The notes under the pieces: model-generated | Told to the model about the DNA's origin: nothing | Database searches by the model: none | What the model saw: the letters and a program-made list of their open reading frames with translations, nothing else | Part shown: one piece after another, positions 25,886 through 33,106 of the stretch | How positions within the stretch are numbered: position 1 is the first letter of the stretch | Layout: every line of letters begins with the position of its first letter | Translations under genes and position numbers: made by a program | Assembly (NCBI GenBank): GCA_020634935.1 | Contig: JACKAT010000016.1 | Coordinates: forward strand, 1 to 64,000 | Direction: 5' to 3' | Origin: Anaerolineales bacterium | Lineage (GTDB): Bacteria > Chloroflexota > Anaerolineae > 4572-78 > J111 | DNA: 64,000 bases

Positions 25886-27241
25886 TTAGAATTTGTAAAG
25901 ATGATGCTTAAGCTCAAAATCCAGGTCGGCGGCGGCGAAGGCTTTGTACTCCGAGCGTTTGACGGTCAGGTAAGCGGCGCTTAACATCGGGCCTAAGGCG
26001 TCCATCAGCACGCTGTCTTGGGCCAAGGCGTCCAGCGCCTCGGCCTGGGTGGTGGGATAGCGAGCGATGCCCCGGGCGGCGCGCTCTTCGTCGCTGTAGT
26101 TGCCGGGGTCGATCAGCGTCGGTTCGCTGGGGGTAAGCTGGCGGGCCAGGCCATCCAGCCCGGCCGCGATTAAGCCGCCCAGGGCCAGGTAGGGGTTGTT
26201 GCTGGGATCGCTGGGTTTAAGCTCCAAGTTGACGCTGTCCGCTTCGTGGCCCCGCAGCCCGGAAGCGACGCGAACGGCGGCCTCGCGGTTATCAGGCCCC
26301 CAGGCGGTGTAGGCGCTGCTCCAGAAATGGGGCTGCAAGCGCCGGTAGGAGTTGAAGCTGGGGGCGGTCAGGCCCAGCAGGCCGGGCAGGTGAGCCATTA
26401 CCCCGGCTATAAAGTGGTAGCCCATCTGGCTCAATTGGTAGCGGTCGTTGGGATCGTAGAACAGGTTAGTTTTACCCTCACTATCCCACACGCTCCAGTG
26501 AATGTGAGCGCTGTTACCGGCTTGTGCGGGGTTGGGTTTGGGCGCCAGCGAAGCTAACAGGCCGTGCTGCGCCGCCACATTGCGCACGGTTTCACGGAAC
26601 CAAATCTGGTTGTCGGCAGCCTGCAAGACGGGCGCATGGCGAATGGGCAGTTCGTGCTGGCCGTGGCCCAATTCCGGGTAGTAGGCGTCGATGGCGATGC
26701 CCTGCGCTTCCAAAGCAGCCACAATCGCATCGATGACCTCGGCGGCAGCGGCCATCGCCACCGAACTAAAGCAGAGGGCCGTATCGATTGGCGCGTAGCC
26801 TCCCTGGTCATCGGCTTTGAGCAGGCTGAACTCGTTTTCCAAAGTGGCCTGGACCGTCAGCCCCTGCCCGGCGGCGCGGTCGATCATCCGTTTGAGGAAG
26901 CTGCGCGGGCAAGCGCCCCACGGCTGGCCGTCTAAGGCCAGCATATCGCACATCATGGCCGCGCTGTGGGGCGCATAGGGCAAGATGACGAAGCTGTCGG
27001 GGTCGGGGACCAGCCGGATTTCGCCGACCGGCCCCATGCCTTCTACAGCTTGCAATTGGTCGAGCATATTCATGGCCTGCATCGCCACGGTTAGCCCCAG
27101 CCCGCTTTCCAGCCGGGCGGCCAAGCTGTAGCTGGGGGCCAACTTGCCGCGAATGGTGCAGCCGTTATCGCAGTAGAGAAAGCGCACCAGCCGCACGTTG
27201 GCTTCTTGCGCCGCCGCAATGATTTTTTCACGTTGGGTCAT
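25886..27241 (-). CDS. Glutamine synthetase-like gamma-glutamyl ligase
   Basis: 451 residues of the GS-I superfamily. Seen are the N-terminal beta-grasp part (YCDNGCTIRGK), ENEFSL, the metal-binding ELGHGQHELPI, NSAHIHWSVWD with the active-site His, and the NLELKPSDPSNNPYLALGGLIAAG region. The usual adenylylation site of GlnA is absent, and several residues differ from housekeeping GlnA, which suggests a gamma-glutamyl ligase for an amine. The ATG at 27241 follows AAAGGAG at 6 bases of spacing. It forms an operon with the amidohydrolase, a split form of the fungal FluG fusion. Confidence 0.85.
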   Translation of the reverse strand: MTQREKIIAAAQEANVRLVRFLYCDNGCTIRGKLAPSYSLAARLESGLGLTVAMQAMNMLDQLQAVEGMGPVGEIRLVPDPDSFVILPYAPHSAAMMCDMLALDGQPWGACPRSFLKRMIDRAAGQGLTVQATLENEFSLLKADDQGGYAPIDTALCFSSVAMAAAAEVIDAIVAALEAQGIAIDAYYPELGHGQHELPIRHAPVLQAADNQIWFRETVRNVAAQHGLLASLAPKPNPAQAGNSAHIHWSVWDSEGKTNLFYDPNDRYQLSQMGYHFIAGVMAHLPGLLGLTAPSFNSYRRLQPHFWSSAYTAWGPDNREAAVRVASGLRGHEADSVNLELKPSDPSNNPYLALGGLIAAGLDGLARQLTPSEPTLIDPGNYSDEERAARGIARYPTTQAEALDALAQDSVLMDALGPMLSAAYLTVKRSEYKAFAAADLDFELKHHLYKF

Positions 27242-27264
27242 AAGAGTCTCCTTTGAAACTAAGA

Positions 27265-27290
27265 GATGTAGGACAAACTTAAGTTTGTTC
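27265..27290. repeat. Palindrome GTAGGACAAACTTAAGTTTG
   Basis: A nearly perfect 26-bp palindrome centred on CTTAAG, about 24 bp upstream of the glutamine synthetase-like start. It could be an operator or one more small repeat. Confidence 0.5.
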
Positions 27291-27354
27291 TACGGAATTT
27301 CCATTGTCGTTGCTGTACCGAGGTTCTGTCGCACTCCTTTGAAAATACCGTCTT

Positions 27355-27412
27355 GGAGCGTCAAAGTTTACTTTGACCCCATCGTGGATGACAAAGCCAG
27401 CTTTGTCGCTCC
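27355..27412. repeat. GGAGCGTCAAAG hairpin repeat, single copy
   Basis: GGAGCGTCAAAGTTTACTTTGAC, variable middle, then GACAAAGCCAGCTTTGTCGCTCC (written here in parts: CAAAGTTTACTTTG and CAAAGCCAGCTTTG palindromes inside GGAGCG/CGCTCC arms). Confidence 0.8.
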
Positions 27413-27475
27413 AATACATTTTCATTCCCGGTGCCGTCTCAATCGAGACTATCGTACGCCTTTGAAACTATAAAA

Positions 27476-27533
27476 GGAGCATCAAAGCGGGCTTTGGCGA
27501 TACCTTCTATGACAAAGCCGGCTTTGTCGCTCC
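27476..27533. repeat. GGAGCGTCAAAG hairpin repeat, diverged copy
   Basis: Same design as the copy at 27355-27412, with the inner palindromes changed to CAAAGCGGGCTTTG and CAAAGCCGGCTTTG. The rest of the 27242-27754 spacer shows short ACGTAGCCCGTG repeats and no gene. Confidence 0.7.
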
Positions 27534-27754
27534 TATGGTTGACGTTCCATACGTAGCCCGTGGGACGTAGCCCGTGATGGGTTGGTTGGCCTCGGTTTTG
27601 CGCTGTCCGAGCACACGCCGGGTTTAACGATTTGGATTTGGGGGAAGCGGTATTTGAAGATCAAATTATACTGATAGGCCAATATCCGTGTCAAATGCGG
27701 GGTTAAGGCTGGGAGCATTTCCATTGGGGGGGTAATTTTCTTCGCTGCCGGACT

Positions 27755-28561
27755 TCAGTCTAAGGGAAGGTCGTCCCGGCTGCTATCAAGCATCCCTTCC
27801 GACGAGCCGTTAGCACTGCTGCCGGTGGGGGGGGTCTCTGCCGGTGGGTTGGCCGCGCTGGCTCCGGTCGATTCGCTGCGTTTGCGCACCACGTCGTAAC
27901 CCCAGTTTTGCAGGGCCGGAGAGAGCAGGTAATTATACCGCAGCGACAGCAAGTTAACGGCGGCGGCCTGGATGTGCTTTAGCAGCAGTTCGGCTTTAGC
28001 CCGGCAGGCGGCAATGGCGGCTTCGCGGTCATTTTGCCCCTCATCCCGGGCGTTGACGCTGGCCAGCAAGCCTTGCCATACGTCGATGACCTCGGCCAGG
28101 GTGGGGCTGGTAAACCGCTCGGCCTCCGAGCGGCTGTGCTCTTTGGCAATGTAGCTTTTCATCACCAGCAGCCGTTCATCGCGGCTCTGGGGCGTCATAA
28201 TATTTTTGGTCCTTTGTTTGACGGTAAAGCCCCACTCGGTAGCTTTGGAGGGGGTGGCCGGGTAGGCGGCATCGATGCTCTTGATCATATAGGAGACCAA
28301 GGTCTTGCTTTGCTCATCGAACCGGTTTACCGCTTCGGCGGCGACGGCGTGGCGGGTCTTGGCATCGGCAATGTCTTGTTCGGATTGATCAATTTCAACC
28401 AGTAGCTCGGCCATTAGGGAGGTGTAGGGGGTCTGTTGCGCTCTGGGGCGATATTGCTCGTAGGCGACAAACTTGCGGGCGATGGTGATGATAGCGCCTC
28501 GATTATCTGATTTGGGATAACGCAGCTTGTAGTCACTTTGATCGTGGTAGGCAATCGTCAT
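27755..28561 (-). CDS. Hypothetical helical protein
   Basis: 268 residues, not recognised. No signal peptide or membrane segment from the chosen start (ATG 28561, GGAG about 9 bases upstream). The sequence is rich in Ala, Glu, Lys, Arg and Gln and looks mostly alpha-helical, with stretches such as ELLVEIDQSEQDIADAKTRH that could form coiled coils. The last 45 residues are Ser/Gly/Pro-rich and acidic, probably disordered. It lies directly downstream of the 41-bp tandem array, which occupies its upstream region. No function proposed. Confidence 0.7.
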   Translation of the reverse strand: MTIAYHDQSDYKLRYPKSDNRGAIITIARKFVAYEQYRPRAQQTPYTSLMAELLVEIDQSEQDIADAKTRHAVAAEAVNRFDEQSKTLVSYMIKSIDAAYPATPSKATEWGFTVKQRTKNIMTPQSRDERLLVMKSYIAKEHSRSEAERFTSPTLAEVIDVWQGLLASVNARDEGQNDREAAIAACRAKAELLLKHIQAAAVNLLSLRYNYLLSPALQNWGYDVVRKRSESTGASAANPPAETPPTGSSANGSSEGMLDSSRDDLPLD

Positions 28562-28739
28562 AAGAGGTCTCCGGGTGAAGATAATTGAAAATAGATGGTA
28601 GATAAAGGTGATAATAGGTAAAAGTTTAAGCCTCACTTACCATCATAAACACCTTTTTATTTTTTGTCTACTACCGCCGTCAAATTTTTGAAGACACAAC
28701 CCAACCGGCGTCTAAAAACAGCGTTACCATTAACGTTCC

Positions 28740-29071
28740 GCCAACTCGCGAAGCTTCTATTTTGCCGCTAATAGCTCGCCGCCAACTTGCGGCATCGCTA
28801 TTTTGCTACTGATAGGATATCGCCAAATTAGCGGAGCCTTGTTTTTATTGCCGGCAGCTCTCCGCCAACTCGCGGAGCCTTGATTTTATCGCCGACAGCT
28901 CTCTGCCAACTTGCGGAGCCTTCATTTTGCCACGGAGAAAGCATCATCAAATTAGCGGAACCGTCATTTTGCTGCGGAGAAGGCATCGCCAAATTAGCGG
29001 AACCCTCATTTTATGGCTAACAAGGCATAGCTAAATTGGCGGAATTGTCATTTTGCCGCCAAAGTACCCGG
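28740..29071. repeat. Eight-copy tandem array, period about 41.4 bp
   Basis: Units begin with a form of GCCAAATTAGCGGAACC or GCCAACTCGCGGAGCC at 28740, 28781, 28822, 28864, 28905, 28946, 28988 and 29030. Each is followed by an ATTTT tract at a fixed offset. The copies have diverged but the spacing is strict (41 or 42 bp). No reading frame of note runs through it. Confidence 0.85.
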
Positions 29072-29107
29072 AGCGGAGGCGATCATCCCGGGCTGATCCG
29101 CTCCCGG

Positions 29108-29968
29108 TTAATTCAAAGCTAACCCCATAACCCCCAAGATAATAAGATGGGCCGCAGCAATACGACGTAGGGCATGCCCCTCTTTTAGCCAGCCGGTACC
29201 CAGAATGACGGCGATCAAGACACTCACTTCACGGGCAGGGGCGACATAACTTACCGCTGTAAAGGTCAGGGCGGTCAGCACCAGAATGTAGGATAAGGGA
29301 TTAAGACAGGCCACGCCTATGACTTCAAAACGATGGCTTCTCCATTCAGCCAGAACTTCGCTCCAGTGGCGGCGGGCATAGGGAGCCAGCATTCCTACGC
29401 GGCCTAGTGTTGACCCATAATCCAGTAATAAGGGCGGAACCCGTAAGGTGCTGACGGCATACTTATCCCATAGGGTATATCCGGCGATGAGGACTCCCGT
29501 TATTAATCCAAAAATGAGCGACCGTCGAACGTTGCTCTGGCCCAGCAGTTGTGGCCCGCCCGTTAGAATGAAAACGCCGGTGATGATCAGTAAAGCGCCG
29601 ATTAGAGCCAGAACCGTCGGGCGTTCATTAAACAATAAAATAGCAGCCGTCGTTGACAGCGTAGGGCCGGTGCCTCGGGCGAGCGGATAGATCAGGGATA
29701 AATCACCCTCACGGTACCCTCGCTGAAGGGTCAAGAAGTAACCTAAATGGAAAGCGGCGCTCCCGGCGATAAACAAGACGTCCATTGCATCGAGATGAGG
29801 TCGTTGGACCAGGAGAAGAGTCAGGATAAGGGGCAAATAAATAATTGTTGAGAGGAAAGCGAACAGCCACACAAAAGCCGCGCCCCCGCCGGCGCGTTTG
29901 GCCAAAAAGTTCCACGAGGCGTGGATGAAAGCGGCAGAAAGAACCAACGTTAAAGCTAACCCGGTCAT
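29108..29968 (-). CDS. EamA/DMT-superfamily transporter under riboswitch control
   Basis: 286 residues, about ten hydrophobic segments in two EamA-like halves. Typical features are the N-terminal HASWNFLAKRAGG and the first-half end YPLARGTGPTLSTTAAILLFNERPT. It is a small-molecule exporter or importer of the inner membrane; the substrate is not set by sequence. The ATG at 29968 has AAGGAGG at 5-6 bases of spacing. The 5' leader carries a ykkC-like aptamer and an intrinsic terminator (30130-29989), so the substrate is likely the riboswitch ligand or a related compound. Confidence 0.88.
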   Translation of the reverse strand: MTGLALTLVLSAAFIHASWNFLAKRAGGGAAFVWLFAFLSTIIYLPLILTLLLVQRPHLDAMDVLFIAGSAAFHLGYFLTLQRGYREGDLSLIYPLARGTGPTLSTTAAILLFNERPTVLALIGALLIITGVFILTGGPQLLGQSNVRRSLIFGLITGVLIAGYTLWDKYAVSTLRVPPLLLDYGSTLGRVGMLAPYARRHWSEVLAEWRSHRFEVIGVACLNPLSYILVLTALTFTAVSYVAPAREVSVLIAVILGTGWLKEGHALRRIAAAHLIILGVMGLALN

Positions 29969-29988
29969 GAAATCCTCCTTGGAAATAT

Positions 29989-30030
29989 AAAAAGGGATAG
30001 AGACGCCAAAACAGGCATCAACCTATCCCC
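29989..30030 (-). terminator. Intrinsic terminator in the eamA leader (expression platform)
   Basis: On the minus strand, GGGGATAG and GATGCC pair with GGCGTC and CTATCCC, followed by TTTTTATATTT, 20 bp before the start codon. The GATAGG part is also the 3' strand of the aptamer's closing stem, so the two structures exclude each other. Confidence 0.8.
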
Positions 30031-30130
30031 TCTAGCTTTTTATACTTCCAGGTGTCTGCTGACGGACAGCTTTACACAGCGCTCGGACCAGACCTAAATC
30101 ATTTAGCGGAACCCTAGCTGTACATAGGTT
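30020..30130 (-). promoter_or_regulatory. ykkC-class riboswitch aptamer
   Basis: On the minus strand the leader reads CTAGGGTTCCG, then GTCTGGTCCGAG, then GACACCTGG and TATAAAAAGC, in the order and spacing of the ykkC aptamer (guanidine-I and the related ppGpp, PRPP and nucleotide-diphosphate classes). The closing stem is a perfect 7-bp pair, AACCTAT (30130-30124) with ATAGGTT (30026-30020). The 3' block differs from the guanidine-I consensus GGGATAAAAGCCC, so the ligand subclass is open. Pairing logic predicts that ligand binding blocks the terminator and turns the transporter on. Confidence 0.8.
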
Positions 30131-30163
30131 AAGCTTAAAAAATCGATTAAATTATGGCATTGG

Positions 30164-30191
30164 AGTATAAGGGGATTGGGGTTGAAGTCAA
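30164..30191 (-). promoter_or_regulatory. Sigma-70-type promoter of the eamA riboswitch transcript
   Basis: TTGACT (30191-30186) and TATACT (30169-30164) separated by 16 bp, on the minus strand. Transcription would begin near 30157, about 27 bases before the aptamer, as expected for a riboswitch leader. Confidence 0.65.
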
Positions 30192-30272
30192 ATCGTCGTA
30201 ATTGATCACCCAGGAGTAACGACCATTCCATTTTTCAGCGGTCTGTGGCCGGCCTTCGGCGGTCTGATGGCG

Positions 30273-31421
30273 TTAGCCCAGACGGTCGTTTAATACTGCT
30301 TCATACACCCGCAGCGCCTCCTGCCCCACCACCGCAAAATGCCAGTGCGTTTCAAAGAAGCGCCGTATCTGCCGGGGCCGGTGGTCATCCAGCCGGTCGA
30401 TGGCCGTGCGCAGCGCCTGGGTGAAACTAGCCACATTGCCAACAGACCATAAATGACCGACCGCGCCATCGCCGGTGATGGTGCGAAAGGAGGGGATATC
30501 GGTCACGACCGGCACGACGCCGCAAGCCAGGGCATCGAGCAAGGCGATGCCGCTGCCCTCTCTGGCGCTGCCCTGCACGAAGATGTCGGCGCTGTTGTAG
30601 TAGGCGGCAATCTCGGCGTGAGGAATTGGCCCTAACAGGGTGACGGCAGCGGACAGCCGGTCGTTCTGGGCGATACGCGCTTGCACCTGCGGCAGGATAT
30701 CGCCGTAGCGATAGGCCAGATACAACCGCGCGTCGGGCGCATCGGCCAGCACCCGCTCGAAGCCGGCCAGGATGGTCAGCGGGTCTTTGTTCGGCTTGAG
30801 GTTGCCGGTCCACAACATAATCGGCCGGCCATGTAAGCCGGTCTTGGCTCGCGCTGCGGCTCGTTCCGCAAAGGCCAGCGGCGATGAGGTCTCCATCACA
30901 GCGTGGACCAAGGCCGGTGAGGCAATGACACCGCCGGCCAGCCACGGCCGGGCCAGGTCGTGATTAGTGAAGAGAAAGCCATCGACGCCGGCCAGCGCCC
31001 ACTGTTGCAGCCGGCGCGACGCGGCCGGCCAGGGAACCTCGGCGTGGTGTTGAACGACGATGGGGCAGGGGCGGGGCAGTAGGGTGCGCAGGTGGCGAAT
31101 TTGCAGCGGAAAAAGCAGGCCGTTGACGTGGACCACGGCCGGCTCCTGAGGGCGAATGGCGGCCCTGACGCGCCGGTGCATGGCCAGCGGAATTTGCCAA
31201 CCGCGCAGGCGCGGCCCCCACCGGTCGGGGATGAAGTGGTAGGTGACGTTGTTTTGGGTTACGGTCGCCGGACGCGAGTAGCGTTGAAAGACGGTGACTT
31301 CAGCGCCGGCTTGGGCCACACTTTCGGCCCAGGCGGAGAGCGAAAAGTAGTGGCGCAGCAGCGCCGCCGGGGTCTCGTCAGCCGGATCGAAGGCGTAGTT
31401 GAGGATGATGAGGTGGGTCAT
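30273..31421 (-). CDS. Glycosyltransferase, GT4-like
   Basis: 382 residues, GT-B fold. The acceptor half starts LIILNYAFDPADETPAALLRHY; the donor half has MLWTGNLKPNKDPLTILAGFE and the GT4 signature FVQGSAREGSGIALLDALACGVVPVVTDIPS, where Glu-x7-Glu is replaced by a related pattern. It probably adds a sugar from a nucleotide donor to a cytoplasmic glycan or lipid. The ATG at 31421 follows AGGAGG at 5 bases. The gene sits beside a flippase and a second GT4, forming a surface-glycan group, though not in a single transcript, as the 59-bp repeat array lies between. Confidence 0.87.
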   Translation of the reverse strand: MTHLIILNYAFDPADETPAALLRHYFSLSAWAESVAQAGAEVTVFQRYSRPATVTQNNVTYHFIPDRWGPRLRGWQIPLAMHRRVRAAIRPQEPAVVHVNGLLFPLQIRHLRTLLPRPCPIVVQHHAEVPWPAASRRLQQWALAGVDGFLFTNHDLARPWLAGGVIASPALVHAVMETSSPLAFAERAAARAKTGLHGRPIMLWTGNLKPNKDPLTILAGFERVLADAPDARLYLAYRYGDILPQVQARIAQNDRLSAAVTLLGPIPHAEIAAYYNSADIFVQGSAREGSGIALLDALACGVVPVVTDIPSFRTITGDGAVGHLWSVGNVASFTQALRTAIDRLDDHRPRQIRRFFETHWHFAVVGQEALRVYEAVLNDRLG

Positions 31422-31437
31422 GTTGGCCTCCTATGCT

Positions 31438-31760
31438 GGAGCGTCAAAGTTTACTTTGACCGGCTGACAAAGCCAGCTTTGTCGCTCCAAATTGCTGGAG
31501 CGTCAAAGTTTACTTTGACCGGTTGACAAAGCCAGCTTTGTCGCTCCAAATTGCTGGAGCGTCAAAGTTTACTTTGACCGGTTGACAAAGCCAGCTTTGT
31601 CGCTCCAAATCACCGGAGCGTCAAAGTTTACTTTGACTGACAACGGTTGACAAAGCCAGCTTTGTCGCTCCAAATCGCCGGAGCGTCAAAGTTTACTTTG
31701 ACCCTATCCTGAATGACAAAGCCAGCTTTGTTGCTCCGATAGCCAGCTTTGTCGCTCCGG
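31438..31760. repeat. Tandem array of GGAGCGTCAAAG hairpins (59-bp period)
   Basis: Five copies starting at 31438, 31497, 31556, 31615 and 31680, plus a 20-bp tail fragment at 31741-31760. Each unit is GGAGCG, the palindrome CAAAGTTTACTTTG, a short middle, the palindrome CAAAGCCAGCTTTG and CGCTCC; units are separated by 8-9 bp (AAATTGCT or variants). The first three copies are almost identical, so the expansion is recent. Two single copies lie at 27355 and 27476. The array fills the upstream region of the GT4 gene. Confidence 0.9.
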
Positions 31761-31771
31761 TGGTTAGGTCA

Positions 31772-33106
31772 TTAGTGATTTGTTCGACGCAGTTGAAGAT
31801 CATGGTGCAGCAGCAGCCCCAGCGTCACCACCACACCCACAACCTTGGCGATTAACTTGGCCACAATCACCCCATAGACCCCCCAACTCGAGACCAGCCA
31901 CAGGCTGACAGCCACTAAAATCACGACTCGCAGCCCCTCGGCCAGCGCGGCGATTTGAGAACGCTCAAAGGTGTAGACTAACAGCAGCGGCGGCAGGGTC
32001 AGAATATCGAAAATGGCCAGGCCGAGCAGCCATTGAAACAGCCGGACGGCCGGGGCGAATTCTCCGCCGTAAATCAGCGGGATAAACCACTGGCTCACGG
32101 GGATGAGAATCAACAGCAGCAGGCTGATCAACGCGCTGCGAACCAACCCCTGATAAAGGTAGGTCCTGATAGCCCGCCCCGACTTCAAAGCCGAGGCCAT
32201 CGGCAGCAGCACGGTGTAGAGACTGTGGTTGACGATTTCCGTCCGGCGCGATAAGCCCAGAGCCAGGGCATAGATGCCGACGGTGATGGGATCGAGCCAC
32301 AGGTTGATTAGAAACATATCCAGGTAGGCCAGCAAAACTTTGCCGATGTTGGCCAGCCACAGCCAGCCCCCAAAGCGAAACAGCGCTTGGGCCGGCTCTC
32401 GCCAGTTGGTTTCCAGCTGGGGCTGCCCAGCAAACGCCACTAACGACGGCCAATCGGCGGGCAGGGCGCGATAGCCGATGAAAAAGCCGATCAGGCTGGT
32501 ACCCGCACTCACACCCAGCAGCGTTGTGACCAGGTTCAATTGGCCCAAGAGCGCCAGCCCGGCCGCCAATACTAAACTACCGCCGGAACTGATGATTAGC
32601 ACCATCGAAATCTGGCTAAATTTGCCAATTGCTTGCAAAATAGCGTTGACCGATCCGCTCAAGGTGGTTGTCACCACCCCCACTAACGTCAAGGCGAAAA
32701 GCCAGCCGTAGCCGGGCAGCCGCAAAAGATAAGGCACAATGACCGGAGCCAGCAAGAGCGAGAGAGCGACGCCCACTCCGGCCAGACCGAGCTTGAGCCA
32801 AAAGAAGAGGCGGCTCTGGCGCACGGCTTCGAGCCGGCTGCTGGCCCAGGCGACAGCGATGGTTTTGACCGCCGCCTCAGTCAGGCCGGCATCGACCGCC
32901 ACGCCAATTAGGCTGGCTGCGGCCAGCAGCACCGAATAGATGCCGAAATCGGTTGGCCCCAGGGTGCGGGTGATGATAATTCCGGCCAAGAAGTTCAAGC
33001 CGATGCGTACGGCGGTGCCGGAAAAAATGATGAGCCAGTTGCCGGTCACCGGATCAAATTTGAGCCAGCCAGGACGCTGGGTCCAATAATCAAGGAGTTT
33101 AGTCAT
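31772..33106 (-). CDS. Polysaccharide flippase, Wzx/MATE-like
   Basis: 444 residues with 12 or so hydrophobic segments and the polysaccharide-synthesis flippase look (N-terminal GTAVRIGLNFLAGIIITRTLGPTDFGIYSVLLA). It would flip lipid-linked glycan units across the membrane. The ATG at 33106 shares the bases CATG with the start of the divergent GT4 gene; no ribosome binding site is visible for this side, so either the message is leaderless or a start further in is used. Confidence 0.88.
   Translation of the reverse strand: MTKLLDYWTQRPGWLKFDPVTGNWLIIFSGTAVRIGLNFLAGIIITRTLGPTDFGIYSVLLAAASLIGVAVDAGLTEAAVKTIAVAWASSRLEAVRQSRLFFWLKLGLAGVGVALSLLLAPVIVPYLLRLPGYGWLFALTLVGVVTTTLSGSVNAILQAIGKFSQISMVLIISSGGSLVLAAGLALLGQLNLVTTLLGVSAGTSLIGFFIGYRALPADWPSLVAFAGQPQLETNWREPAQALFRFGGWLWLANIGKVLLAYLDMFLINLWLDPITVGIYALALGLSRRTEIVNHSLYTVLLPMASALKSGRAIRTYLYQGLVRSALISLLLLILIPVSQWFIPLIYGGEFAPAVRLFQWLLGLAIFDILTLPPLLLVYTFERSQIAALAEGLRVVILVAVSLWLVSSWGVYGVIVAKLIAKVVGVVVTLGLLLHHDLQLRRTNH

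Noticed and set aside
26564..26935. Plus-strand 123-codon frame
   Set aside because: Antisense of the glutamine synthetase-like gene, with no family match or start signal.
28740..29071. CRISPR array
   Set aside because: Unit parts drift along their whole length with no fixed repeat and variable spacer; no cas gene. It is a degenerate tandem repeat.
31438..31760. CRISPR array
   Set aside because: Units are regular, but the spaces between them are only 8-9 bp and nearly the same each time, the unit is a 51-bp double hairpin, and no cas gene is present. It is a tandem palindromic repeat.
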